The notes under the pieces: model-generated | Database searches by the model: none | Told to the model about the DNA's origin: nothing | What the model saw: only the letters and a program-made list of their open reading frames with translations | Program-made: the position numbers and the translations under genes | Origin: CAVOGJ01 sp963700865 | GTDB taxonomy: Bacteria; Planctomycetota; Planctomycetia; Pirellulales; Pirellulaceae | Direction: 5' to 3' | Length of the DNA: 64,000 nucleotides | Assembly: GCA_963700865.1 (NCBI GenBank) | Contig: CAVOZC010000023.1 | Coordinates: forward strand, 186,001-250,000 | In this document: piece by piece, positions 36,978 to 47,000 of the stretch | Position numbering within the stretch: the stretch's first letter is position 1 | How the letters are laid out: the number at the start of each line of letters is the position of its first letter

Positions 36978-38087
36978 ATGGGATGCTACATCCACGGAAT
37001 CGGCACGGCGCTACCGACGGAACGCATGTCTCAGGACGAGGTGCTCGCCATGTCGACCGAGATCATCTGCGAGGATGCCCGCCAGGAACGCCGCATGCGG
37101 ATGCTGTTTCGGCGGGCGGGAGTTGATTCGCGACATACGGCGATCCCTTGGCAGTCCGGCCACGAATGGAAAGCGTTGCCAGATGCGATCAATCCAGGAC
37201 ACGGCCCACGCACCGGACCCCGCATGCGACTGTACGCGGAATTGGCCGTGCCGCTGGCGGTGCAGGCCGCCACGCGGGCCTTGGACGATGCCGGCCTCCA
37301 ACCGCGGCAAATCACGCATCTCGTTACCGTGTCGTGTACCGGTTTTGACGCTCCCGGTGTCGATGTCCGCTTGATCGAGTCGCTCGGCTTGCGACCCACG
37401 ACGCAGCGGGTCCATGTGGGGTATATGGGATGCCATGGCGCGATCAATGGCATGCGCGTCGTCCGCGGGCTGGCCGCTGCCGACCCCACGGCGCGGATTC
37501 TGATGTGCGCCGTCGAAATCTGCAGCCTGCATTATCGGCTGACCTGGGACGAGGAAGGGATCATCGGCAATGCGCTTTTCGCGGATGGCGCTGCCGCGCT
37601 CGTGGCGATGTCGGCCCCCAGTCCGCAGACCGCCCTGTGGGAGATCCAGGGAACCGGTTCCTCCCTGATTCCCGACACAACGGACGAAATGTCCTGGCGT
37701 ATTGGAGATCACGGTTTTGAAATGCGGCTGACCAGCCAAGTTCCCTTGTCCATCAAGCGCGCCTTGCGGCCCTGGATCGAATCCTGGCTCGATGGAGTCG
37801 ACAGTTCGCCGGACGCCGTGCAAGGATGGGTCATCCATCCGGGGGGACCCAAGATTATTGATGCTGTGGAAGAGTCCTTGGAATTGACGGCCTCCCAGAC
37901 CGCCATGTCGCGGGGGGTCTTACGCGAACTGGGCAACATGTCGTCGCCCACGATCCTGTTCATTCTCGAGCGGATGCGGAAGAATCGCTCCCCAGGGCCG
38001 ATCGTGACGCTGGCCTTTGGCCCCGGCCTGATGGTCGAGGCCGCCTTCTTGCAAGCCATGGACGATGCCCCCGCGACGGACGAATGA
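36978..38087 (+). CDS. Type III polyketide synthase (chalcone/stilbene synthase family)
   Basis: This intact 369-residue enzyme condenses acyl-CoA starters with malonyl-CoA to make pyrones, resorcinols or related phenolics. The catalytic triad is complete: Cys152 in GYMGCHGAINGMR, His287 in VIHPGGPKI and Asn320 in LGNMSSPTILFI. LVTVSCTGFDAPGVD and the C-terminal LAFGPGLMVEAAF are also typical. Its place in a methyltransferase-FAD enzyme-PKS operon makes a small phenolic natural product likely. Starter and product cannot be told from sequence. Confidence 0.93.
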   Translation: MGCYIHGIGTALPTERMSQDEVLAMSTEIICEDARQERRMRMLFRRAGVDSRHTAIPWQSGHEWKALPDAINPGHGPRTGPRMRLYAELAVPLAVQAATRALDDAGLQPRQITHLVTVSCTGFDAPGVDVRLIESLGLRPTTQRVHVGYMGCHGAINGMRVVRGLAAADPTARILMCAVEICSLHYRLTWDEEGIIGNALFADGAAALVAMSAPSPQTALWEIQGTGSSLIPDTTDEMSWRIGDHGFEMRLTSQVPLSIKRALRPWIESWLDGVDSSPDAVQGWVIHPGGPKIIDAVEESLELTASQTAMSRGVLRELGNMSSPTILFILERMRKNRSPGPIVTLAFGPGLMVEAAFLQAMDDAPATDE

Positions 38088-38130
38088 GTTACCCGCTTGG
38101 GCCGCCGTTGGGACGTTCTCGACCCGGGGC

Positions 38131-39191
38131 TTATCGCTGATAGATCGGCAGCATGGCCAGATCAAGCTGCAGCATGGTCAGGTTGGTCGCCGTAATATAG
38201 ACGGGACCCACGTTACCGACCCACGAGCCATCGGGCGACTGCTCCTGGACAATGCGGGCATAGAGTTTGTCACGGAAGGCTTCCCAGAAAGTACCTCCCT
38301 CGCGATAGGCGACTTGCGAATAGTACAGGTAAGTATAGTGCCAATGCCCGAACGCCTGGGCCGCGTCGAGCCGGTAGAGTTGCTTCTTGCAGTAGGCCAT
38401 CATCTCGGGCACATGCTTGCTGTCGTAATCTCCGGCGTTGAACAACGCCGCCAGGGCGGCCGCCGTGATCGCGGGTCGGGACGAGCCCCGATTACGTGAG
38501 CTGTACGAAATGCCTCCGTCCGGATTCTTGCAAAGATAGATGTATTCCTTCGCCTTCTGGATGATCTCTTTCGACACGGGGATGCCCGCATTGCGGCAGC
38601 CACGCAGGCCCTGCACCTGGGTAATCGTCGTCGAGCCTTCGTCGAAATCATTCCCCGCCTTGGCGCTGACATAGCCCCAGCCGCCGGACGCGGTTTGCGC
38701 CTTGCCGCTAAAATCGACCGCTCGCTGGAGCACGGAGATCAGTTCGTCGCGCCGCTCCTCGTCCTCCTCTTCCCCGAGAATCTGGGAGAGAAAAAGCATC
38801 GAGAAGCCATGTCCATAGGTGTAGCGATTGTCTGTCAGTGGATCGCCGATCAGCCCGTTGTTCCGCACCTTGGTCATCAAGTAATCGACCGCGTTGCGGA
38901 TGTTCTTCGCATAGGGCCCTTGCGTCGTGGTCGAACCGGATGCGAGCAAGGCGGTGCCCGCAAGTGCCGTCATCGCGGTCGGGTAGGTGCCGGCCATCCA
39001 GCGGCCCCGCGGGGATTGGTTGCGGGCCAGCCAATCGAGGCCGCGTTGAATGGAACGTGTCCAGGCCGGATCCTGGAAGGCGGCTGCCGCGGGGGTCGCC
39101 CCCCGGAGCGCCGCCAGTGCGGCTGCCCAGCCCCCAAGCTTCGCAGGGCGGAACGTCGTGAAATTGCCGAGGAGAGCGGATGACCTAACAT
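38131..39191 (-). CDS. Tat-exported squalene cyclase/prenyltransferase-repeat protein, frame broken once
   Basis: The ATG at 39191 opens a twin-arginine signal (MLGHPLSSAISRRSALRSLG, then a hydrophobic AAALAAL run). The mature frame continues from about 39125 after one G is apparently lost (GGGG read as GGG). The body shows alpha-toroid repeats of the squalene-hopene cyclase/prenyltransferase type (IQRGLDWLARNQ, ASGGWGYV, ICKNPDGGISYSS, QSPDGSWVGNVGPVY). The catalytic DxDD motif of true cyclases is not seen, and the length (about 353) is half a cyclase, so enzymatic activity is doubtful. Similar secreted repeat proteins are common in planctomycetes. It lies just beyond the PKS, convergent with it. 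Confidence 0.75.
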
Positions 39192-39218
39192 GGATTCCCT
39201 TCCCCGCTTGCCAGTCCG

Positions 39219-40877
39219 TCAGGCCGTCCCGCCGGCGCGGAGCCGCGAGACGAACAGCGGCAACAGGGCCGCCAGGAAGGGCAGGAGGGCTTGAGGCTCG
39301 GGCACCACGCCCGATCCCGACGAACTTAAGCGAAAGCTGTTCCAGCGATTAAAATCGGCTACATCGATGGCTCCGTCCGCATTGAAGTCACCCATGCACC
39401 AACTGGCCATGAACGTCAAACGATTGCTGTTCCACACGTTGAAATCCGACACATCGACGAAACCATCGAGATTGGCGTCGCCCGGCAGGTAGGCGCCGCC
39501 CAGCCCATTGAATTCGCCCGCATCGGCCAGCCACTGGTCGAGGTCCGCGGCGTCGACGTTGCCGTCACCTGTCAGATCGAATAGCAAGTCGCCACCGGCC
39601 GTGGCGATTTGCATGACCAGGGCATCGATGTCCGCGCAATCCACAAGTCCATCGTCGTTAAAGTCGACGTTTATCTGCGGGGCTTGTTCCTCGATGGAGA
39701 TGCTCAGTTCGAACATCTGAATGGTGTCGAATTCACCCTGAATGCGCACGAAGTATTCGCCGGCGGTCGGGGCGAGCAGGTCGGTCAGGCTTTCGGTTTC
39801 CCCCAGCCCCCCCGCGTTCGTCACGCCCAACTGCGTCGTGCCGTCCTTGTCAAAGAATTGCAACGACAAATCGTTGAACCTGGAAGGTCGCAAAAGAGAT
39901 TGGTCCCCGTTTTGGGGGCCTTCCAGATACGAGGGGCCCACCGGAACCAGCGTGATGTCGACGAGAGCCGGATTGTCGATCTGGAAAGAGAAATAGTCCA
40001 CATCAAGAATGCCATCGATGCTGACAAAATCGGTGGCGTCGGCCGCGACGGCGATGTTTCTCCCGGCCGCACCGATCTTAACCGTCTCTCCGTCGTTGAC
40101 CATGCCCAGGCTGGTCGCCAGCAATGCCGTTTCATTGCCGGCCATGTTATTGCTTTTCTCGAAGAAGTCTCCGTAGCTGCGTTGCGCGGTCAGGATATCG
40201 TCGAATTGCGGTCCATCGATGGAAACGTCGTAAAACGGTTCCATCAGGAACGCCCCGTTGTCCGAATCGAGATGCAAAATGCCCAGTCCGTGCCCGTGCT
40301 CGTGCATCGTGACGTTCCGCATGGAGCGGAAGTTGTTGTTGGGGATGGCAAACAGGCCCATGTCCGCGACATCGTAAACCATGTCGCCGCCGGAGGAAGG
40401 GAAATAATTAAAGGCCAGCACGTTGCTTTCCCCATCCACGTTCTTCCCGGCAATGCGTATGTCACCGCGAAAGCCCACCGAGCCATTAATAATGTTGGTT
40501 CCCTGCAGCAGTCCATCGTCATTGGGCTCGTACGTGTAGCTGAGCCCCGCCAGCTCGGACCAGCGCTGAAAGCTCTGCTCGTAGATGCTGAACCAGGGAC
40601 GTTGCGTCAGGTCGGACGTCCCCTCGCCGGCGCCAAACGTGCTGTCGAGCGCGCTGATCAGTGAACTCGTCCCGCCGTCCGCCAGCGGTGTGCCGTCGGG
40701 CACAAAGCTCCAGGTGAGATTCGTCGGATCCCCCTGCTTCATCCCGCTACCGTCGATGGCCGTGCTGCTCCAGCGGGCCGTGCTGCGAAAGCCAAACAGC
40801 GGGCTGGCCAGAACAAGTTGGCCAAGTACCCAGAGGGTGAGAATTCGGATTCCCGTTTTCGAAGGCATTATGCTCAC
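39219..40877 (-). CDS. Matrixin-like metalloprotease with dockerin and PEP-CTERM tail
   Basis: This intact 552-residue protein has a signal peptide (RILTLWVLGQLVLASPLFG) and a metzincin-like domain (LTWSFVPDGTPLA, FQRWSELAGLSYTYEPND). The zinc site HEHGHGLGILH is near residue 190, followed by MEPFYDVSID. A PPC-like domain comes next, then dockerin repeats (DFNDDGLVDCADIDALV, DANLDGFVDVSDFNVWN, DFNADGAIDVADFNRWN) and PEP-CTERM (VPEPQALLPFLAALLPLF). The HExxHxxGxxH motif is complete. It is a paralogue of 20923-22229, but has dockerin repeats that gene lacks. It is likely exported and anchored. Confidence 0.88.
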   Translation of the reverse strand: MSIMPSKTGIRILTLWVLGQLVLASPLFGFRSTARWSSTAIDGSGMKQGDPTNLTWSFVPDGTPLADGGTSSLISALDSTFGAGEGTSDLTQRPWFSIYEQSFQRWSELAGLSYTYEPNDDGLLQGTNIINGSVGFRGDIRIAGKNVDGESNVLAFNYFPSSGGDMVYDVADMGLFAIPNNNFRSMRNVTMHEHGHGLGILHLDSDNGAFLMEPFYDVSIDGPQFDDILTAQRSYGDFFEKSNNMAGNETALLATSLGMVNDGETVKIGAAGRNIAVAADATDFVSIDGILDVDYFSFQIDNPALVDITLVPVGPSYLEGPQNGDQSLLRPSRFNDLSLQFFDKDGTTQLGVTNAGGLGETESLTDLLAPTAGEYFVRIQGEFDTIQMFELSISIEEQAPQINVDFNDDGLVDCADIDALVMQIATAGGDLLFDLTGDGNVDAADLDQWLADAGEFNGLGGAYLPGDANLDGFVDVSDFNVWNSNRLTFMASWCMGDFNADGAIDVADFNRWNSFRLSSSGSGVVPEPQALLPFLAALLPLFVSRLRAGGTA

Positions 40878-40918
40878 TCGTCAAAAGATCGGATTTGTTT
40901 ATTGTGTGCCCGGCCAAG

Positions 40919-41629
40919 TCAATCGTACAGCCCAAAAAAGGCGTCCCGCTCCTCTTCCGCCTGTTCGCCCCGATCCGTCGGCCGCGCCCAGGAAGCGAAT
41001 CGGTCGCCAAAGCGTGTTTCGGGACCGTACAGGGCGAAGGAATCATCGGCCCCACCTGCCGGGAGGGCCGGCTCAGAAGCCCGCCTGCCGACCTTCGCGG
41101 TGGACATTTGGGACGCCGCGTCTTCACCGGTGACTCCGGCCACCGCTGACAGGGCGGCCGCCGGTCGTCCGCTGGTCGGCAGTTGATTGATCACCAGGAT
41201 CGCATCAAGGGGTGAGGCAAAGCCATCGTTGTTCACGTCCAAGAATGGTGGCGGCGTCGGGCTGGGCAAGGCCCCCGTCACCGGATCGCTCAACTCGCGA
41301 TCGTTCAGCTCATTAATGACCAGCAACGCATCGAGCGGTGCGATCACGCCATTATCGTCGACGTCGGCCGGTTCATTGAAATTGTGCCAGCCGGACCCGG
41401 TGACGATCGAGACCAGATAGTCTTCCACTTCGCCATCGTCGGCCTTTCCTGTTGGTGCCAGGCTCCCCGCCGTGCTGAAGCGGAAGCGTGCGTAGGTGGC
41501 CGTCGCCAGGCGCGGTTTCGGGGATGTCCACGGTGAGCGCGTTGCTGCCCGCCACCAGGGGCGTAGAAACAAAAATCTGCTCGCCCGCGTCGGTCCAGTC
41601 GCCATCCGCATTGAAGTCGATCCAGGCAT
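40919..41629 (-). CDS. C-terminal piece of giant surface protein A: third GEVED end and dockerin
   Basis: The coherent part begins near 41500 with ATYARFRFSTAGSLAP and GEVEDYLVSIV, the end of the third GEVED module. It continues into a two-motif dockerin, VDDNGVIAPLDALLVINELN and DVNNDGFASPLDAILVINQL. It ends in an acidic tail, RGEQAEEERDAFFGLYD. It joins the piece at 41373-44015 through one apparently extra G near 41497. The dockerin would attach the protein to a cohesin partner. The tail resembles that of the beta-helix protein (DAVFALWA). Confidence 0.75.
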   Translation of the reverse strand: MPGSTSMRMATGPTRASRFLFLRPWWRAATRSPWTSPKPRLATATYARFRFSTAGSLAPTGKADDGEVEDYLVSIVTGSGWHNFNEPADVDDNGVIAPLDALLVINELNDRELSDPVTGALPSPTPPPFLDVNNDGFASPLDAILVINQLPTSGRPAAALSAVAGVTGEDAASQMSTAKVGRRASEPALPAGGADDSFALYGPETRFGDRFASWARPTDRGEQAEEERDAFFGLYD

Positions 41630-44015
41630 CGAGGAAGCCGGCGACCGATGCCGACACAGTCACATTCGCCGTCCGGCCCACTGCCAACGCGCCAAGGACC
41701 ACACCATCCTCATCGAGCTGGTCCCCATCGGCCAACGCACTCGGCTGTCCGTCCGGTTCCGAGTCGATGGTCGCACCCAGCATCACGCCGGGCACGATCG
41801 CATGCCGAGCCCCGTCGCTGGCCAGCAGCGTCGGATAGAACGGATCGGGTGCGTCACCGTAATCCAGGGGTGTCTCGGAGATGGAAACGCGATAGTCCTC
41901 GACCTCGCCGTCCGCCGCCGCGCCGACGACCGACAAGCCGCCCGCCGAGCTGAGCCGGAAGCGAGCGAATGTCTCGCCGACCGAACTCCCCGCCGGAACG
42001 TCAAAGCTGAGTGCGTTGACACCGGTGACCAGCGAGGTGCTGGCAAAAATCTGCTCACCCGCGTCGTTCCAATCGCCGTCCGCGTTGAAATCGATCCAGG
42101 CGTCGAGCAAACCGGCCCCGCTGCTGGTCACGTTGACCGTGGCCGCACGGGCGACGGCCAGGGAACTGGTAAAGACGACCCCGTCATCCGTGTCCGCATC
42201 TGCCGCGGCACTCGGCTGGCCATCCGCCTCGCCCGTTACGCCCTGTCCGAGGAAAAAGCCCGGTGATATCTCGTGTCGGGCGCCATCGTCGGCCAGGAGC
42301 GTGGGATAGGGTGCCGGGGCATCGCCAAAGTCGGTTCCGGGCGTCTCGATCGTCACCTCGTAATCTTCGACCTCGCCCCCGCCAGCGATGCCGAATGGGG
42401 TCAAGCCGCCGTTGGCACTCAGGCGGAAGCGAGCCCAAGTGTTCCCGGGGACCGCATCATTGGGTACCGGGAAGGTGATCGTATTCGCGCCGCCGAGGAC
42501 AGAGCGACCGGCCAAGATCTGCTCGCCGCTATCTTCCCAATCGCCATTGCCATTGAAATCGATCCAGGCGTCGACGCGACCACTCTTGGAGGCCGTCACC
42601 GTGATCGACGCCGTGCTGCCAGGGACGATTTCGCCGTTCAAGACGACGCCATCATCGGTCGTCTCCATCACGCGGGCGTCCGGCTCGGTGTCAATGCTGG
42701 CCCCGAGGAAAAAGTCGGGCTGAAACGAGTGCCGGGCCCCATCGTCGGCAAGTTTCGTGGGATAGGGAGCCGGAGCGTCGCCAAAGTCGAACGTGGCACT
42801 CGACACGACGATATTGAATTGGGTCGTGCCGTCGGTGCGATTCGGTAGCAATGGATTGCCGAACAAGTCGCGGATCGGTGCCAGCAGCTCGACGCGATAA
42901 CTGCCAGTCGTCCAGACTCCCGTGGCGGGTATCAGGCGAATCTGATTATTGGTTGAATCGTATTCGAATGAGTAGTCTATTCCTTCGACCAGCGCCACCT
43001 CGTCTCGGAGCAACACGACCGAACTCGAAACCACGGACAAGTCGTCCACACCGAAGCCACCCAAGGACGTGTCCGCACCGCCGCCGTCGGTAAGTTGAAT
43101 CACGAATTGGCGGAGCGGGTTTTGGCTGTCCTCGATAATCGTCACGTTGTTGTTGGTGGCGTCCAGGTCAAGCCCGGCGGAGTCATTATCGCGTGGGCCG
43201 ACCAGCGTCGCATTGGGTCCGGTAAAGTCGCTACGATCGAGGGCTCCTCGATCCACAAAGACATCGGAACCCTGACCTGTCGAGTTGTCAACTTCCGGAT
43301 CGTCGACCCGCAGTTGTCCTGACGCGTCACGCAACGGAGCCAGCACCGGCGATGGCGATATCCCCAATGGCCCGCGGACATTGGTCAGATCGGCCCGATC
43401 GTCCAGGCTCGACACCGAACTGTCGATCGCCCGTGATAGTTCGGCCGGAAAGAAGTTGTCGGTGGACGGATCCACGAAGAGCGGGTCGTCCGGATCGAGA
43501 AAGATGGCAAAATCACCCGCCACCGAGGCGTCGATCACGTTGTGGAAAAGACTGCCACCCACGATCGTCGAGGCAGACGACGCATCGATGCTGATGCCGG
43601 TGGCCAGGCTATCGAAAATGTTGTTCAGCAGCGTGGGGCTGACCTTGTCGCGTATTTCGATGCCCACGCCAGACGCCGAGCCGTCGACCTCGCCCACAAT
43701 CGTGTTGTTGATCACGCGGGCAAACGGTGTGGGAGCCTCCGCTCCGGGCAGGACATCCCCCGCCAACAGGATGCCTCCCGTACCACTGCGGACGACAATG
43801 TTGTTGACCAGTGTGGCACCGGGCGCCAGTTGCTCCGAGTTGGACTTCGATAAAGTTGATGACGGGGCCCATCCGCGGATTGCTGCCGGCCGTCGTCGTC
43901 GCGGACGCCGGCCTCGGTGCGAATGCCATACTCGGCCGCATCGCGGATGTAGTTGGACGAAATGACGATCTGCCCCTGCTCGCGGACTCGATTGGTGTCC
44001 CCCACGTCGTCCCAC
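41373..44015 (-). CDS. Piece of giant surface protein A: beta-helix end and GEVED modules
   Basis: The coherent part starts near 43850 (EQLAPGATLVNNIVVRSG) with the last beta-helix-like turns. It includes a strand-rich linker (LFGNPLLPNRTDGTTQFNIV) and two full GEVED modules: AWIDFNGNGDWEDSGEQIL to GEVEDYEV, and AWIDFNADGDWNDAGEQIF to GEVEDYRV. A third begins at AWIDFNADGDWTDAGEQIF. Text after about 41500 is out of frame. Upstream, about 40 bases (43850-43890) are in yet another frame (NPRMGPVINFIEVQ), so two indels separate it from the central piece. Confidence 0.75.
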   Translation of the reverse strand: MGRRGGHQSSPRAGADRHFVQLHPRCGRVWHSHRGRRPRRRRPAAIRGWAPSSTLSKSNSEQLAPGATLVNNIVVRSGTGGILLAGDVLPGAEAPTPFARVINNTIVGEVDGSASGVGIEIRDKVSPTLLNNIFDSLATGISIDASSASTIVGGSLFHNVIDASVAGDFAIFLDPDDPLFVDPSTDNFFPAELSRAIDSSVSSLDDRADLTNVRGPLGISPSPVLAPLRDASGQLRVDDPEVDNSTGQGSDVFVDRGALDRSDFTGPNATLVGPRDNDSAGLDLDATNNNVTIIEDSQNPLRQFVIQLTDGGGADTSLGGFGVDDLSVVSSSVVLLRDEVALVEGIDYSFEYDSTNNQIRLIPATGVWTTGSYRVELLAPIRDLFGNPLLPNRTDGTTQFNIVVSSATFDFGDAPAPYPTKLADDGARHSFQPDFFLGASIDTEPDARVMETTDDGVVLNGEIVPGSTASITVTASKSGRVDAWIDFNGNGDWEDSGEQILAGRSVLGGANTITFPVPNDAVPGNTWARFRLSANGGLTPFGIAGGGEVEDYEVTIETPGTDFGDAPAPYPTLLADDGARHEISPGFFLGQGVTGEADGQPSAAADADTDDGVVFTSSLAVARAATVNVTSSGAGLLDAWIDFNADGDWNDAGEQIFASTSLVTGVNALSFDVPAGSSVGETFARFRLSSAGGLSVVGAAADGEVEDYRVSISETPLDYGDAPDPFYPTLLASDGARHAIVPGVMLGATIDSEPDGQPSALADGDQLDEDGVVLGALAVGRTANVTVSASVAGFLDAWIDFNADGDWTDAGEQIFVSTPLVAGSNALTVDIPETAPGDGHLRTLPLQHGGEPGTNRKGRRWRSGRLSGLDRHRVRLAQFQ

Positions 44016-47000
44016 TGCTGAGAAGCGGCCAGGCGGCCTGGATTTTCCAGGATCACGACGTCTCCGTGCAGGTCAATCACCGTCGACACGCCACGCACGA
44101 AACCGGCTGTGATTCCCAGGCCGGCTTGCTTGCCGGCTACGTTGATGGCATTGACAAGTGATTGGGCCACTGCCGTCTGAGACGCGCCGGGCTGGTAGGG
44201 GACGGAAATGGCGCCGGGAATCGAGGGGAGTTGCCCCGCCTCGAGGAATTCAAAGGTAAACGACTGCAGCCCGTTGCTGAGGACAAAGAAGTCCCCTCGC
44301 TGCAGCTGGGACGCCGGTCGTGCCACGATCGAATAGCCTTGCGTCAAGCGATCATTCGTGTCCATCACTTGTTGGACGTCGTATTCCCTGCTGCGGCGAA
44401 TCTCGAGTTGATAGTCGCCTCGCAGGATCTGATTGTCACGAACCGCTGGATTGTTGACGATGGTGGGCACGGGACGCACGTCTGCGAAGCCGGGTTCGCT
44501 GCGGTGTGACCCCGTCACCAATTCACCGCGCTCCGCAAAGCCGATGATCAGATCGTCGACGTAAACGCCTTCGTGATTGTTGTCGGCCAGTCCCGTGGGG
44601 TTGCCTTCATAATTGCCGAATCGATCCGCAGGCAACTCCATATTGTTCATGCCGCCTTCGGTGCTGAAGTCGAACCGCAATTGAAGATCGCTCTGCCCGG
44701 CAAATTCCCGCAGCGGAATCCGAGCCTGCCGCCAAACATCCGGAGGTACGTAGTCATCGTCGTGCAGGTGGGCCTCGTCAATGTAATCAAACAACTCCTG
44801 GACGCGACCGTAGCCAGCCGGATTGCGGGTTGGATCAGCCGAGTACTCAGAATTAGTGAATGCGCGATCCGAGTTGTTGGTGGCCAGCAGATGGTACGTC
44901 CCCGCATCGTCCAATAAATAGACACGGAACGAATCGGACATCGAACGCGAGCCAATGCCATTGTCCCCTTGCGTCTCGAGCAGATAATTGAAATACACGA
45001 ATGGTTCGTCGGCACTGTCGTAGTTCGACAGATCAAACGGGCTGGTCACCAGGCTGCCGCGGGCACCCCCCGGAAAGTCATACGAATTGAGCACGTCCCC
45101 ATTGCGCGTACCCGGTTGGGTGTTGGAACTGCCGAAATAGAACGACGGACCGCCTTGCTGCTGGACGGTATCCACCTGGTTGGGCGGGCCTTGCGATCCG
45201 CCATCCGGGATTTCCGTGATCGGGATCACGATGCCATGCCCCGCATCGCCAAAACGATCGGAGTCCAATCCCGAAAGCGTATGCCACAGGTTCGTCTGAT
45301 AGGTCGAAAAGGCGATCCCGTTCGCGCCCGCATAGCCGGTCTGGACCGTCGAGACGTCACCCTCAAAAATGGGCTGTGGCACGCCCCGCGTGTCAAAGGC
45401 GTGCAGGCCCCCATTCTCATCGATGCCAAACAGGATGTTCGAGTAGAGCCCGTCTTCCGTACCGATCGGTCCGGCTGCCAGGCCCGAAAAGGGAGTGCCA
45501 GTCAGGGCCGACGAACTTGTGACGTAGGTCGTGGTGATGCCCGTACCCAACGTCGGTCCGTCCTCGTCCGGATTGTCGACCCGGAACAGTCCCCCCGCAT
45601 CGCTGACGGCAAACAGCGAGTCCCCGATAAAGGCGATACCAGTGACCGTGCCTCCCGGGCCACCACCCGCCATCGTGTTAATCCGACCCCGTTCGATGAT
45701 CTGCGTAAACGCGCCATCGAATGGGAATTCCGCGTCCTCGCCATCCGTGCGAATGGGGTCCGTGGGATCCGCGACAAATGTGTTCTTGTCAAAACGATAC
45801 AGGATATTCTCGGAATACGTGGGACCGTTCAGCCCCGTGTCCCCCAGATCCCCCACGCCCCAGAAATTGTTGGTCTCGCCCACATCGGGCACCATCGGAT
45901 CGAAGGGGACGAACGCACCGAACGTCAGGGCATTGAATTGCACGCCGACATCCGCTTCCTCAGCCGTTGGATTTTCCGGGTCGTCCTCGTTGAGGAAGTA
46001 CGTCATGATGCCGTCGTCGGCTTCAAAGTCAGGCACCAGCGTGGCGTCTGACGTATTGATCTCGATGGCGTTGCCGGAAGTCTCGTCGGAATTGCCCAAC
46101 GACAGCGAGAATAACCGCCCATCTTCCCGCATGGCAATGTCGCCGACACCCGTGCCGAAATTGCCCACGTTGTATTCGGCCACGCCTGTGTAGGCATTGG
46201 CCGTACGGAGTTGCGAATTCTCGGTCGAGATGAAGACCTTGACCTCATTCAGCGTCAAGGGCACGGCACCCGCCAGCAAGGGGCCTGCGCCGTTACCGCG
46301 GTCCACCGCCACCCGATCCACCGCATCATTGGGCAACGAGCGATGCACTTCCTCGGGCGTCTGCAGATCGAGGAATTGGTTCGACATTTCGCGGGGAATG
46401 TTCGCATCCGAAAAGACCGCCACATGATAGGTCCCCGTTTTGAGCGACATCGGACCGATCATGGCATCTCCGGTGCCGAAGCTGCCACGCGTCAGATCAT
46501 CCACATCCGCGCCTTCGGCCGGAGCACTCAGGTCGTCTGAAAGGTTCGAGTTGTTACCGAAGGCGACCAGGTCCCCCAGTTCGTTATAGACGGCGATCGA
46601 GGCGTTCGGCCGCGAGGCGCCATCCGCGTAGTCAAGGTCCAGCGTGACGCTTGCATAATCTCCAAAATTCCGCGTGTCCTCATAGATGACGTCAAACTGG
46701 TACCAGTCGACATCGGTACTGCTGGAGAGCAAGCCGGCAATGGAAATCGCCGCGCGGTCGCTGTCGAGGACATTCCCAATCAACTGGGCGTTGGCAAACT
46801 CGTTGTTGTCGACGTCCGTTCCCACGGCCTCCGCCGTTTCACCCAGCAGCGGCGAGTGAGCCGGGACGCCAAACAGCTCGACCCCATTCGTGGCGTAACG
46901 GATGTCGGCAAACTTCACCGTCGATCCGGGGACTTCGTCCACCTCACGCAAACGCAGTTGCAGTTGATACGAACCGTCCGAGACATTGTTGTTCGACCGC

